Source of the DNA: Prolixibacteraceae bacterium
Lineage (GTDB): Bacteria > Bacteroidota > Bacteroidia > Bacteroidales > Prolixibacteraceae
DNA: 16,952 nucleotides
Direction of reading: 5' to 3'
Assembly (NCBI GenBank): GCA_003516705.1
Contig: DPCJ01000121.1
Span: forward strand, 1,832 to 18,783
Shown: one piece after another, positions 1 to 8,292 of the stretch
Layout of the letters: every line of letters starts with the position of its first letter
How positions within the stretch are numbered: position 1 is the first letter of the stretch
The notes under the pieces: model-generated
Told to the model about the DNA's origin: nothing
The model's input: only the letters and a program-made list of their open reading frames with translations
Database searches by the model: none
Translations under genes and position numbers: made by a program

Positions 1-79
1 TGCTGTAAGCCCAAACTGCAACAAATGCGCCTGCAATTACAAGCAAAAAGGTAAAGCTGTATTTTCCGATGTTTTTCAT
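1..79 (-). CDS. N-terminus of an unidentified membrane-anchored or exported protein (partial)
   Basis: The minus strand opens with an ATG at 79-77 and stays open for 26 codons to the window edge. The peptide begins MKNIGKYSF, followed by a hydrophobic stretch of about 16 residues rich in L, V, I, A and F, then WAYS. This is a signal peptide or N-terminal signal anchor: a short positive n-region and one hydrophobic helix. Such a start occurs in Bacteroidota Do-like (HtrA/DegQ) periplasmic serine proteases, but nothing catalytic is visible, so this is only a possibility. The upstream base context is A-rich, as is usual for translation starts in this phylum. The gene reads out of the window to the left. 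Confidence 0.6.
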   Translation of the reverse strand, partial: MKNIGKYSFTFLLVIAGAFVAVWAYS

Positions 80-113
80 TGTTTTAAAATTTTGGTACAT
101 CAATTTTATATTT

Positions 114-136
114 GTTTATCACGGTGTACCATAAAC
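114..136. repeat. Short inverted repeat upstream of the leftmost gene
   Basis: Arms GTTTAT (114-119) and ATAAAC (131-136) are perfect complements separated by 11 bases that themselves contain GGTGTACC. It lies 35 bp upstream of the minus-strand start at 79, so it could be an operator or a leader hairpin. No regulator is identifiable from the window. The rest of the 80-279 spacer shows nothing recognisable. Confidence 0.35.
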
Positions 137-279
137 GCAAAAACGCTGCCACTGTTTTGCAGCTATTAAACTCTATACTCCGATTTTCGATAAATTAACA
201 ACTTTAAATGCCTATTGTTAAAAGGCTGAAAAAGTTTTTGTCTTTAAAAATGAAAATTTGTCAGTTGCCCCGGATATCG

Positions 280-864
280 TCATTGACGTTCCGGCACTTT
301 AAACCATTTTGTATCGAGCACCACTGGCGTGTAATTCATAATAAAATCCATTGTTTCGGCTGCATTTTCAGCCACAAAATAGAGTTCGCGGTAAATCTCC
401 TTGGCAAACAGCTCGTTGTACGAAACTTCAAACTGCTTGAAGAGATGATTAAAAAAACCGTTTGTATTGATAAAAACAATAGGTTTTGTATGATACGAAA
501 GCTGGCGGAGCGTAATTACTTCGAGAATTTCCTCAAGCGTACCAAAACCGCCGGGCAGTGCAATAAAAGCGTCGGACATATCGCGCATGCGGGCTTTCCG
601 CTCCTGCATGTCGGGGGTAACAATTACCTGGTGGGCATTGTCGGAAGCCAGCGACCTTTCTTTTAACATTTCGGGGATGATACCGATGGTTTTTGCACCG
701 TGTTTGCTGGCAGCCACAGTTACAGCTTCCATTAAACCCACATTGGCGCCCCCGTTGATGAGGGTATGATTGCCTTCGGCTATCAGTTTTCCCAATGCAT
801 GAGCTTCTTCGAAATATACTTCTGCAATGGCGTTGCTCGACGATGAAAAGACACAGATATTCAT
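280..864 (-). CDS. LOG-family protein (TIGR00730-type, nucleoside 5'-monophosphate phosphoribohydrolase)
   Basis: A 194-residue cytosolic Rossmann-fold protein of the LOG / 'lysine decarboxylase-like' family, whose characterised members cleave the N-glycosidic bond of cytokinin-type or ordinary nucleoside 5'-monophosphates. Seen directly: an N-terminal beta strand MNICVFSSSS, the first glycine motif GGANVGLM at residues 38-45, the QERKARM segment (87-93) holding the conserved Arg-Lys, and the signature PGGFGTLEE at 104-112 with its catalytic Glu. Length fits the family. The usual GGGxxGLMG motif has Ala at its third Gly and Glu at its last. The gene lies downstream of gyrB in the same direction but behind a strong terminator, so it is probably its own transcript. 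Substrate is not deducible; old 'lysine decarboxylase' labels for this family are misleading. Confidence 0.9.
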   Translation of the reverse strand: MNICVFSSSSNAIAEVYFEEAHALGKLIAEGNHTLINGGANVGLMEAVTVAASKHGAKTIGIIPEMLKERSLASDNAHQVIVTPDMQERKARMRDMSDAFIALPGGFGTLEEILEVITLRQLSYHTKPIVFINTNGFFNHLFKQFEVSYNELFAKEIYRELYFVAENAAETMDFIMNYTPVVLDTKWFKVPERQ

Positions 865-876
865 TTTATTAGCTAT

Positions 877-900
877 GAGTATTAAGTATTGAGTATTGAG
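877..900. repeat. 7-bp tandem array (GAGTATT/AAGTATT)
   Basis: Three full units, GAGTATT, AAGTATT and GAGTATT, plus a partial GAG lie head to tail at 877-900, between the start of the LOG gene and the terminator. The unit is nearly identical to that of the array at 16449-16490 (AAGTATC/GAGTATC), so both look like one dispersed microsatellite-like family. It occupies the place where a promoter for the LOG gene would be expected. Confidence 0.75.
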
Positions 901-929
901 AAAAAAATCCGGATAACCCGGATTTTTTT
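901..929 (-). terminator. Bidirectional intrinsic terminator downstream of gyrB
   Basis: Left arm 901-912 (seven A then TCCGG) and right arm 918-929 (CCGGA then seven T) form a 12-bp stem with a 5-base loop, ATAAC. The A-run and T-run make it a rho-independent terminator readable from either strand. It lies 81 bp past the gyrB stop, so its natural use is to end leftward transcription from gyrB and isolate the LOG gene. Confidence 0.85.
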
Positions 930-1009
930 TATTTCCATTTCGAATAATTACTCAAGAAAAAACCTTTAACTTTTTACTGAGCAATACTCTTACTGTTTAT
1001 ACCTAAAGA

Positions 1010-2980
1010 CTATGCGTCAATATTTGCATAGGTGGCATGGTCTTCGATAAATTTCCTTCGTGGCGGAACATCGTCGCCCATGAGCATCGAAAAAATATGG
1101 TCAGCTTCGGCAGCATTTTCGATGGTTACCTGTTGCAAAGTGCGTTGTTCCGGATTCATTGTGGTTTCCCAAAGTTGTTCGGCATTCATTTCACCCAAAC
1201 CTTTGTAACGTTGCACATGAACCGCATTTTCGTTGCCTTCGGCCCACTCGTTAATCAATTGTAAACGCTGCTGGTCGTTCCATGCATAAGCTTCTTTTTT
1301 CCCTTTTTTTACAAGATAAAGCGGCGGTGTTGCTATGTACAGATGCCCCCGCTGAATCAGGTCGTTCATGTATCTGAAAAAGAAAGTCATAATGAGCGTT
1401 GCAATGTGGCTGCCATCCACATCGGCATCGGTCATAATTACAATTTTGTGGTACCTGAGTTTATCCAGGTTTAGTGCTTTTGAATCTTCGGCAGTACCAA
1501 TGGTTACGCCCAACGCAGTAAAAATATTTTTGATTTCCTCGTTTTCAAAAATTTTATGCATCATTGCCTTTTCCACGTTCAGAATTTTACCACGGAGTGG
1601 AAGAATAGCCTGGGTACGGCGGTCGCGGCCCTGTTTTGCAGTTCCACCCGCTGAATCTCCCTCAACAAGAAAAATTTCGCAAATTGATGGGTCTTTCTCT
1701 GAGCAGTCGGTAAGTTTACCGGGCAATCCACCGCCTGTAAGCGCATTTTTACGCTGCACCATTTCGCGTGCTTTACGCGCTGCATGACGTGCCTGGGCTG
1801 CCAGGATTACCTTGTTTACAATGGTTCTGGCATCTTTTGGATTTTCCTCCAGGTAATTTTTCAGCATGTCGCTCACGGCCTGGTCAACGTGCAGGCTCAC
1901 CTCCGAGTTTCCCAGTTTTGTTTTGGTTTGGCCCTCAAACTGTGGTTCCTGCACTTTTACCGAAACCACCGCGGTTAAACCTTCACGAAAATCGTCGCCG
2001 CTGATTTCAAATTTCATTTTTGAAAGCATGCCCGACTGGTCGGCATAATTTTTAAGTGTACGGGTTAAACCGCGTCTGAAACCGGTGAGGTGGGTTCCAC
2101 CTTCAATTGTGTTGATGTTGTTTACATACGAATGAATATTTTCGGTAAACGAGGAGTTGTATTGCAGCGCAATTTCAACGGGTATTCCGCTTTTATCTGA
2201 TGAAACATGAATGATATCGTCGATTATACGAATACGTGTTTCGTCGAGATATTCAACAAATTCTTTCAAACCTGCATCAGAATAAAAACTTTCCGATTTA
2301 AAACTTCCGTCTTCTTCCTTCGTTCTTTCATCCACAATAGAAAGTTTGATTCCTGCATTCAGGAATGCCAACTCGCGCAAACGTGCAGTAAGTATTTCAT
2401 ACTTATAAACTGTTACGAGGAAAATCGACTCATCGGGTTTAAAATTAACGATTGTACCGTGTTTGTCGGAATCACCGATTACCCGTGCACTGTATAAAGG
2501 TTTGCCAATTGAATATTCCTGCTCCCAAACTTTTCCATCGCGGTGGATTTCGGCACGCAAATGCGACGAAAGTGCATTTACACACGACACACCCACACCG
2601 TGCAAACCACCTGAAACCTTGTATGAATCTTTATCGAATTTTCCACCGGCATGAAGCACTGTCATTACCACCTCGAGCGCCGATTTGTTTTCTTTTGTAT
2701 GAATTTCGGTAGGAATACCGCGTCCATCATCCTTTACAGTTATCGAATTGTCGGCATGAATAATTACATCGATATTGCTGCAATATCCAGCCAGCGCCTC
2801 GTCAATTGAGTTATCCACCACTTCGTAAACCAGGTGGTGCAACCCTTTTTCGTTTGTGTCGCCAATGTACATCGACGGGCGTTTTCTAACCGCCTCCAAA
2901 CCTTCAAGTACCTGAATACTATCAGCTGAATAATTTCCGTTCGAGTTGTTTCCGGTTTCGTTTTTTTCTATTTCACTCAT
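1010..2980 (-). CDS. gyrB: DNA gyrase subunit B
   Basis: The 656-residue ATPase subunit of DNA gyrase, which with GyrA introduces negative supercoils using ATP. Domains in order: GHKL ATPase (about 20-230) with YEVVDNSIDEA at 52-62 (E53 general base, N57 Mg ligand), DDGRGIP at 84-90 and the ATP lid GGLHGVG at 124-130; transducer domain with QTKTKLGN at 351-358; TOPRIM domain with EGDSAGG at 440-446 and DADVDGSHI at 518-526 (acidic Mg ligands); C-terminal QRYKGLGEMN at 590-599 and the family ending MLMGDDVPPRR. Length matches Bacteroidota GyrB, which lacks the ~170-residue insertion of Escherichia coli GyrB. All catalytic residues are present. The leader of over 100 bases carries a hairpin and a TAnnTTTG promoter box; the bidirectional terminator lies downstream. 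ParE is less likely given the overall GyrB-type motifs. Confidence 0.97.
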   Translation of the reverse strand: MSEIEKNETGNNSNGNYSADSIQVLEGLEAVRKRPSMYIGDTNEKGLHHLVYEVVDNSIDEALAGYCSNIDVIIHADNSITVKDDGRGIPTEIHTKENKSALEVVMTVLHAGGKFDKDSYKVSGGLHGVGVSCVNALSSHLRAEIHRDGKVWEQEYSIGKPLYSARVIGDSDKHGTIVNFKPDESIFLVTVYKYEILTARLRELAFLNAGIKLSIVDERTKEEDGSFKSESFYSDAGLKEFVEYLDETRIRIIDDIIHVSSDKSGIPVEIALQYNSSFTENIHSYVNNINTIEGGTHLTGFRRGLTRTLKNYADQSGMLSKMKFEISGDDFREGLTAVVSVKVQEPQFEGQTKTKLGNSEVSLHVDQAVSDMLKNYLEENPKDARTIVNKVILAAQARHAARKAREMVQRKNALTGGGLPGKLTDCSEKDPSICEIFLVEGDSAGGTAKQGRDRRTQAILPLRGKILNVEKAMMHKIFENEEIKNIFTALGVTIGTAEDSKALNLDKLRYHKIVIMTDADVDGSHIATLIMTFFFRYMNDLIQRGHLYIATPPLYLVKKGKKEAYAWNDQQRLQLINEWAEGNENAVHVQRYKGLGEMNAEQLWETTMNPEQRTLQQVTIENAAEADHIFSMLMGDDVPPRRKFIEDHATYANIDA

Positions 2981-3027
2981 TGTAAAATGCCTGTTTTGTT
3001 GTTCTGATTCAAATTCTTAAAACAAAA

Positions 3028-3070
3028 TAGTTTCCATTGTAAAAAGCGATTTTCTTTATACAGGAAACTA
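3028..3070 (-). promoter_or_regulatory. Leader hairpin in the gyrB 5' untranslated region
   Basis: TAGTTTCC (3028-3035) and GGAAACTA (3063-3070) are perfect 8-bp complements. Inside them, TGTA (3038-3041) and TACA (3059-3062) can continue the stem, leaving an AT-rich loop. It starts about 48 bp upstream of the gyrB ATG and is inside the leader if the box at 3123-3130 is the promoter. Possible roles are transcript stability, attenuation or an operator for supercoiling control; none is shown by the sequence alone. Confidence 0.4.
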
Positions 3071-3122
3071 CTTGATTTTTAATATTTTAAATGGATTGTT
3101 GTGCCATTTCAAATTTAACGGG

Positions 3123-3130
3123 CAAATATA
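3123..3130 (-). promoter_or_regulatory. Candidate gyrB promoter -7 box (TATATTTG)
   Basis: On the minus strand this reads TATATTTG, an exact match to the Bacteroidota -7 consensus TAnnTTTG. Transcription would start near 3117, giving a leader of about 137 bases to gyrB. The -33 half is not well matched at the usual spacing. The upstream -33 zone is occupied by an imperfect palindrome, CACGG (3147-3151) with CCGTG (3162-3166), which could be an operator. Confidence 0.5.
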
Positions 3131-3210
3131 ACAAAATAAACCAAAGCACGGGGTTGCCCCACCGTGGAAACCAACCGGATTTTTCAACAAGTTATCAACC
3201 TGAAAATGAG

Positions 3211-3265
3211 AAATAAAACCCGTTAAAGCAGTTTTTAAAAGGCGTTGACAGGCAAGGTTTTATTT
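3211..3265. repeat. 10-bp inverted repeat 3' of the barrel gene
   Basis: AAATAAAACC (3211-3220) and GGTTTTATTT (3256-3265) are perfect complements around a 35-base spacer, 15 bp beyond the stop of the outer-membrane protein gene. It could be a 3'-end stem that protects or terminates the TPR/barrel transcript, although no clear T-run follows on the minus strand. The remainder of the spacer between gyrB and the barrel gene holds the gyrB promoter and leader. Confidence 0.4.
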
Positions 3266-3280
3266 TCGATTATTTAACAT

Positions 3281-5068
3281 TTAAAATGCATAGCTTACCC
3301 CGGCCAGAAAATTAAAACTTTGCACCGGGTAACCAAACCAACGTTCGTATTTCTGAAACCCGAAATTATTAAGACTGGCAAATGCCGAAAACTTTTCGGT
3401 AATCTTGTAACTGCCACGTACATTCAGGTCGAAAGCCGCATCGAGATTAAACGATTTGAATATCGGCTGATTTACCGAATCGTTTATATAATCACGAAAT
3501 AAAGTCTCCATTACCAACGCCTTTCGTGTGCCGATAAGAAAAATATCAGCAGCCACATTTAACCTCTCCGTAATGTTGAACCCGATGGTAAGGTTGGCAT
3601 CCCAGTCGGGCATGTTCCAGGCTTCAGCTTCGTTTTTCATGTTGTAAATGTAGTAGTTGGCGTTTGCCAGTAAATCGAACTTTCCGGCTGAAGTATGAAA
3701 AACCTCGGCATTGATTTTAAACCGGTTAAAATCGTCGTACAAAATTTTGAAATCGTTGTCAGCAATCAAAGGGTCAGGGTTCGGATATGAACTTCCGCCT
3801 GTATAAGTATATTCATGCAGGTAATAAAAAGGCTGATCGTCGGTTATGGCGTAATCGAATCCGATTTTAAAATTGGTCCGTTTGCCGAATTTACCATCAA
3901 ATCCCCCGTAAAACCTGATTTTTTCGAAACTGTTTTTCACATCGTGTTCAGGGTCAACAAACGGATTTTCGTAGGCGATTTTTGAATAGTGATTGCTGAT
4001 GTGGTTTCCGTCAATCCCGGCATAAATTTTTATCACATCCTCAACGGGGGTGTAATTTACAAGCACATCGGGAGCGATTCTGACCTGTGCACTCAAATCC
4101 TGGTCGGAGATATACCATACTTTGAGTCCGCCGCGGAGGTTAAGTTCCTTTTTTCCGAGATAAACTGCGGGGTTGGCAAACAACCACGATTGCCGGCGTG
4201 ATGTAATGTTTGCATCAAACCGGTTGATAATGTTATTGTCCTGCACATACGAAACGCCTGCGTTGAGCAAGCCGGTGCCAAAGTTAAACGGCTGCTGCAT
4301 GTGCGCTGTAAAGTTGCCAAAATGCTCGTTTTGCCCTGTTTTAGTCTGAAAATAGTTGTACACAAAATCGAACCCGAAATCAGGGTCGTTCATTTCGAGC
4401 GACGGATTGTCCAGCTTCACTTTGATTCCGCCCTTGCTGAAAGTTTGATGTGTCCCGAAATAGTTAATATTCTGGTTTTCTTCGAGCAATGGCGCAGGTA
4501 CAGCATCTTTCGGATAGCCGTAATAGTTAAAACCATCGTGGTTAAACGACACACTTGTTGAAAGGATTTTCTGACTGAACGATTGTGTCCAGTAAACTTC
4601 GGCCTCATTTTTCGAGAACGGAGCATCCACTTTGTCGCCTCCTTCAAGTTTCAGTTTACCGTTCGACGACAGATGCATAGCATGAATTCCAAAAATCGAT
4701 TTTTTTGATGCAAGGTGATTAAAGAAAAACTCGCCGTAAGGTTTGTAGTAGTTGCCAACACCGGCTTTTATCAGTCCGTAGCCTTTTTGCTCCGGCGGAT
4801 TCGATACGATGGTGGCGGCTTTCAGCGGATTTACGGCAAACGAATTCACCACTGGCTGACTGCTGATGTTATAATCAAAAACAGGCTTTTTAGGTTCGGT
4901 ATCCTTAATTTTTGGCAGATCGTTTATTTTGTGCACATCCAGCAGTGTGGGCGTGAACGATTTTACAACTTCAACCTCGCGGTTCAGTGTGGTATCGCGC
5001 TGAGCGCTTGCCCAGCCTGGGATTCCGATAATTGCAATGAGTAAAACGGCTTTTATTTTAATATACAT
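3281..5068 (-). CDS. Outer-membrane beta-barrel protein, TonB-receptor-like without a plug
   Basis: A 595-residue exported protein. The signal peptide MYIKIKAVLLIAIIGIPGWA ends in an SAQ cleavage site typical of this phylum. After it, NREVEVVKSFTPTLLDVHKI and a Lys/Pro-rich segment resemble the conserved N-terminal region of a Bacteroidales family often labelled TonB-dependent receptor. The rest shows alternating amphipathic strands and aromatic belts (GVGNYYKPYGEFFF, FDFVYNYF, FYGGFDGKF) and ends FNFLAGVSYAF, with the C-terminal Phe that directs barrels to the Bam machinery. No carboxypeptidase-like domain, plug domain or TonB box is visible. It follows the TPR gene by 12 bp in the same direction, so they are surely co-transcribed and may act as partners. 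Substrate unknown. Confidence 0.82.
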   Translation of the reverse strand: MYIKIKAVLLIAIIGIPGWASAQRDTTLNREVEVVKSFTPTLLDVHKINDLPKIKDTEPKKPVFDYNISSQPVVNSFAVNPLKAATIVSNPPEQKGYGLIKAGVGNYYKPYGEFFFNHLASKKSIFGIHAMHLSSNGKLKLEGGDKVDAPFSKNEAEVYWTQSFSQKILSTSVSFNHDGFNYYGYPKDAVPAPLLEENQNINYFGTHQTFSKGGIKVKLDNPSLEMNDPDFGFDFVYNYFQTKTGQNEHFGNFTAHMQQPFNFGTGLLNAGVSYVQDNNIINRFDANITSRRQSWLFANPAVYLGKKELNLRGGLKVWYISDQDLSAQVRIAPDVLVNYTPVEDVIKIYAGIDGNHISNHYSKIAYENPFVDPEHDVKNSFEKIRFYGGFDGKFGKRTNFKIGFDYAITDDQPFYYLHEYTYTGGSSYPNPDPLIADNDFKILYDDFNRFKINAEVFHTSAGKFDLLANANYYIYNMKNEAEAWNMPDWDANLTIGFNITERLNVAADIFLIGTRKALVMETLFRDYINDSVNQPIFKSFNLDAAFDLNVRGSYKITEKFSAFASLNNFGFQKYERWFGYPVQSFNFLAGVSYAF

Positions 5069-5080
5069 GGTTGCGAAGTT

Positions 5081-8000
5081 TTATTGTTTAATTTTCATCT
5101 GGTATGAACTGTCGATTGCATTTTGCTGCTCCTGTTTTTCGTTGTTTTCGATAACCGAAAGTTTTTTCGATGCCTCATCAATGATGCCGTCGGTGGTGTT
5201 GTTATAATTTTCAACCAAACTTTTCAGCGTATGTTTAGCCTGAAATTCATCATTCCGGCTCAGATAAATATCGGCAAGAAGAATAAATGCCTTGCCCAGC
5301 CAATATTGGTGCGGTGTGTTTTTATCAATAAAATCCACGATTTCCGCTTCTGATTTCTGCACATTTTTCTGTTTAAACAGAATTTCGGCCACAAGATATT
5401 TGGCTTCGGCTCCCTGCTCAAAATTCACATCGGTTGCTGTGGCTTTTAATCCTTCAAGCGCCTTGTCGAATTTACCGGTCATATAATTCGATTTGCCTTC
5501 CACAAAACCGGCTTCGCGTTTAACGACCTCGCTGGCGGTTTCCGATTTTTTGATTTTTCCGGCGGCAATCAGCGCATTGTTGTATTCTTCAAGGGCAAAG
5601 TAGCATCGCATTTGCCCGGTGTTGGCACGCAAAATATTCCATTTGTTGCTGGCCATGGCTTCAAGGCGGTTGCATAAATCAAGCGCGGCAGTGTAGTTTC
5701 CGGCATTGAGTGTTAGTTCGGCAGCCCGCGAAACAGCCTGCTCACTGAAAATATTTTCGGGTTGATTTGCCACAAAAGAGTAATGGTTGTTGGCATCGGT
5801 AAATTTACCGTCTTTGTACAACGATTCGGCCAAATAAAAGTGGGCGCTCAGTACAAAACTGCCATCGGGAAACTGCTGAAGATACCTGTTTAACTGCGCT
5901 GCGGCATTTTTATCGCCAGCCATGTACAACCGTTCGGCTGCCATAAAAGTGAGCGAATCCTGTTCTGAAGGCCTGATGCTGGCTCCGCTTCCCGATTGTT
6001 TTGAATAATTGAAATAGCCGTCCACATTGTTCATTTCGATGTAACAGTTTTTGATGCCCATCATGGCAGTTTGTGCTTCGGGTGTTTCGGGGAATTTTTC
6101 AGCCACCTCTTTGTACTGAGCCAGTGCCGGATTGTATTTCCCGTCGTTAAAATTCATCAACCCGAGTTGTAGCAGCGCTTTGCGGTAAAAGCCACTCTGT
6201 TTGTGGTTTTGTACAAGGTTGTTGTAATGTGCCGATGCTTTGGTGATTTCGCCCAGACGTTCGTAGGCCCGTCCCAGTTCATAAAGTGCATCATCCTGAA
6301 AAGCCGATTCGGTGTAAGCCGAAAGCAGCTGTTCGAGGTTGGCAATTTTGCCCTGGTAGTCGCGTTGTAACCCTTTGCAAAACGCAATCTGGTAAAGCGA
6401 ATAATCGGGTTCAAACGTTTTCAGGCTGAACGATTGCTGATAATACTGCTGTGCTTTTGTATAATCGGTTTTCAGAAAACTGATGTCACCCAAACGATTG
6501 AGCGCGTCGGCCAGTTTTTCGGAACGGCTGCCTTTTACAGCGTCGGTATATTTCGAGAAATTAGTTGCAGCCAGGTCATAATCTTCGAGTTTGAAATAAG
6601 CGTATGATAAATTGTAGCGTGCATTGTTAAATTCAGGAAGCGCCGAAGCCCCGTTCGAGGTAAGAAAACGCACATAATTATTAATAGCTTCGTTGTAATC
6701 GCCGGTATGGTAAAGCGCTTCGGCTTTCCAGTAAAGCGTTTGTGCGTAAATGGTGCGGTCCTGGTTGTTTTCGAGCGACTGGTTAAAAAACCCAAGTGCC
6801 TGCTTATACGCGAGATTGTTAAAAAGCTCAAGCCCGCGGTAAAAGGTAACTCTTTGGTAAGCCTTTAAAATGGCGGGTGTTTTTACCTTAATTTTCTCAA
6901 TTGAACTGATGGCATCCTTGTAGTTTTTGGTCACCATGTAAACCTCGCTCAGAATCTGGTAAGCCTCGGTATTGTGCTCCGAATCGGGGTAGGTTTCAAT
7001 ATAGGTGTCAAAAGCCTTTATGGTTTCGTTGAAAGGCGAGAACGAGAGTTCGTAGGTGAGTTTGGCATAATTGAACAGCGCGTTTTCCTTGATTTTTTCG
7101 TCGAAACTTAGTTTCGACGCTGCGTCGTACGCCATTTTTGCCTTCTCTTTTTCGTCGGTTTTGATGTAGCAGTCGGCAAGATGATAATAGGCATTCTGCG
7201 CCAGAGCATCATCGCCTTTCGAGGCTTTTTCGAGTAGTGGCGCTGCTTTGAAATAACTTCCGGCGTAGTGGTAACAGTAACCTAAAACATAACATTCTTC
7301 GCGGGTTTGCAGTTTCGTTGCTGCAAAATAAGCTTCCATCAAAGGCAGCGCTTTTTCGTACTGCCCTAATTGAAAATAGGAGTCGCCCAGCAATTTTGAA
7401 AGTTCGGGTTTTTGTTCTTTCTCCACATCGTTTATCACCTGGCTTGTATAATTCACCACTTCGGCATAATTCTTTTGCTTGTAATAAATGTGGCTGATGT
7501 ACATCGGGATAACCTTTGAATAAGCCAGGTCGTTGTTCAGTTTTCTGAACCCATCAAGCGCCTCCGGAAATTTTTCTTCGAGATACATGATGTGCGCCCA
7601 GTAGTAAGTAGCAGGTTTGCCGTAAATGGTATTTGCATCTTTTACTTTTGCAAACTCTTTTGCTGCCTGTTGCAGATTGTCCGTCATCATATTGGCATAA
7701 CCGCTCTGGTAAGTCAGTTTCAGCCGGTCCTGCTCGTTCAGGTCGTTGCGGTTTACATTTTCAAAAGTTTTCAACGCCACAGCATACTGCTTTTTATCGA
7801 ACTGGTATTCGCCCAAATAAAAAAAAGCATTGTTAATGTACGGACTTTCGGAGTAATTCTTGGTAAATGCTGTGAGCATTTTACTGCCGGCGGCGTAGCC
7901 GGCTTTCAGCGATGCAACCGACTTGTAATATTCTGCTTCGGAATAAAGCTCCGATTTTGCATCGAGCCGCGACTGGATTTTCTGAAATTCGCGGAAAGTG

Positions 8001-8146
8001 GAAATGTATTTGCCACTGGCAAACAACTCTTTTGCTATATCGATTTCGCGGCGCACATTGCTGTAATAGCCTGTTTCCTGACCGTTTACATCAAACTGCG
8101 ACAAAATTGTTATAGCTACTAAAAATAACAGGTGAATTGTTCTCAT
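5081..8146 (-). CDS. Large exported tetratricopeptide-repeat (TPR) protein
   Basis: A 1021-residue periplasmic protein made almost wholly of TPR-like helical hairpins. The signal peptide MRTIHLLFLVAITILSQFD is cleaved near VNGQ; there is no lipobox Cys. Clear repeat units include INNAFFYLGEYQFDKKQYAV, YWKAEALYHTGDYNEAINNY, LNRLGDISFLKTDYTKAQQY and LAESLYKDGKFTDANNHY, spaced through the chain in the style of BamD/YbgF-type periplasmic TPRs. The C-terminus is a charged tail (NNEKQEQQ). TPR solenoids hold other proteins, so a role as assembly or scaffolding partner of the barrel protein encoded 12 bp downstream is a fair inference but unproven. It is the first gene of the operon and diverges from ftsE across a 206-bp spacer holding a 10-bp inverted repeat. 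Confidence 0.88.
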   Translation of the reverse strand: MRTIHLLFLVAITILSQFDVNGQETGYYSNVRREIDIAKELFASGKYISTFREFQKIQSRLDAKSELYSEAEYYKSVASLKAGYAAGSKMLTAFTKNYSESPYINNAFFYLGEYQFDKKQYAVALKTFENVNRNDLNEQDRLKLTYQSGYANMMTDNLQQAAKEFAKVKDANTIYGKPATYYWAHIMYLEEKFPEALDGFRKLNNDLAYSKVIPMYISHIYYKQKNYAEVVNYTSQVINDVEKEQKPELSKLLGDSYFQLGQYEKALPLMEAYFAATKLQTREECYVLGYCYHYAGSYFKAAPLLEKASKGDDALAQNAYYHLADCYIKTDEKEKAKMAYDAASKLSFDEKIKENALFNYAKLTYELSFSPFNETIKAFDTYIETYPDSEHNTEAYQILSEVYMVTKNYKDAISSIEKIKVKTPAILKAYQRVTFYRGLELFNNLAYKQALGFFNQSLENNQDRTIYAQTLYWKAEALYHTGDYNEAINNYVRFLTSNGASALPEFNNARYNLSYAYFKLEDYDLAATNFSKYTDAVKGSRSEKLADALNRLGDISFLKTDYTKAQQYYQQSFSLKTFEPDYSLYQIAFCKGLQRDYQGKIANLEQLLSAYTESAFQDDALYELGRAYERLGEITKASAHYNNLVQNHKQSGFYRKALLQLGLMNFNDGKYNPALAQYKEVAEKFPETPEAQTAMMGIKNCYIEMNNVDGYFNYSKQSGSGASIRPSEQDSLTFMAAERLYMAGDKNAAAQLNRYLQQFPDGSFVLSAHFYLAESLYKDGKFTDANNHYSFVANQPENIFSEQAVSRAAELTLNAGNYTAALDLCNRLEAMASNKWNILRANTGQMRCYFALEEYNNALIAAGKIKKSETASEVVKREAGFVEGKSNYMTGKFDKALEGLKATATDVNFEQGAEAKYLVAEILFKQKNVQKSEAEIVDFIDKNTPHQYWLGKAFILLADIYLSRNDEFQAKHTLKSLVENYNNTTDGIIDEASKKLSVIENNEKQEQQNAIDSSYQMKIKQ

Positions 8147-8171
8147 GCTTTTTGTTTCTGTTGTAAAATGC

Positions 8172-8248
8172 CAACTGCCATGGTTGACCGGTTTTCAGAT
8201 TATAAAAATCATTTATCATCCTAAAATAGGTGAATCGAATGGCAGTTG
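8172..8248. repeat. Inverted repeat in the divergent TPR/ftsE promoter region
   Basis: CAACTGCCAT (8172-8181) and ATGGCAGTTG (8239-8248) are perfect 10-bp complements with 57 bases between them. The left arm begins 26 bp upstream of the TPR gene start. Such spacing suits either a looped operator pair or a long hairpin in the leader of the TPR/barrel operon. Confidence 0.5.
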
Positions 8249-8292
8249 CGTTCCAAATCAATGTAATTTCTTAACAGGAAACTGTTTATTTC

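Noticed and set aside
107..114. TATATTTG promoter box on the plus strand
   Set aside because: No plus-strand gene follows, and the only -33-like TTTG (91-94) is 12 bp away, too close. Probably chance in AT-rich DNA.
3167..3210. Replication origin near gyrB
   Set aside because: One TTATCAACC-like stretch is present, but it has several mismatches to a DnaA box, is single, and no dnaA or other origin genes are in the window.
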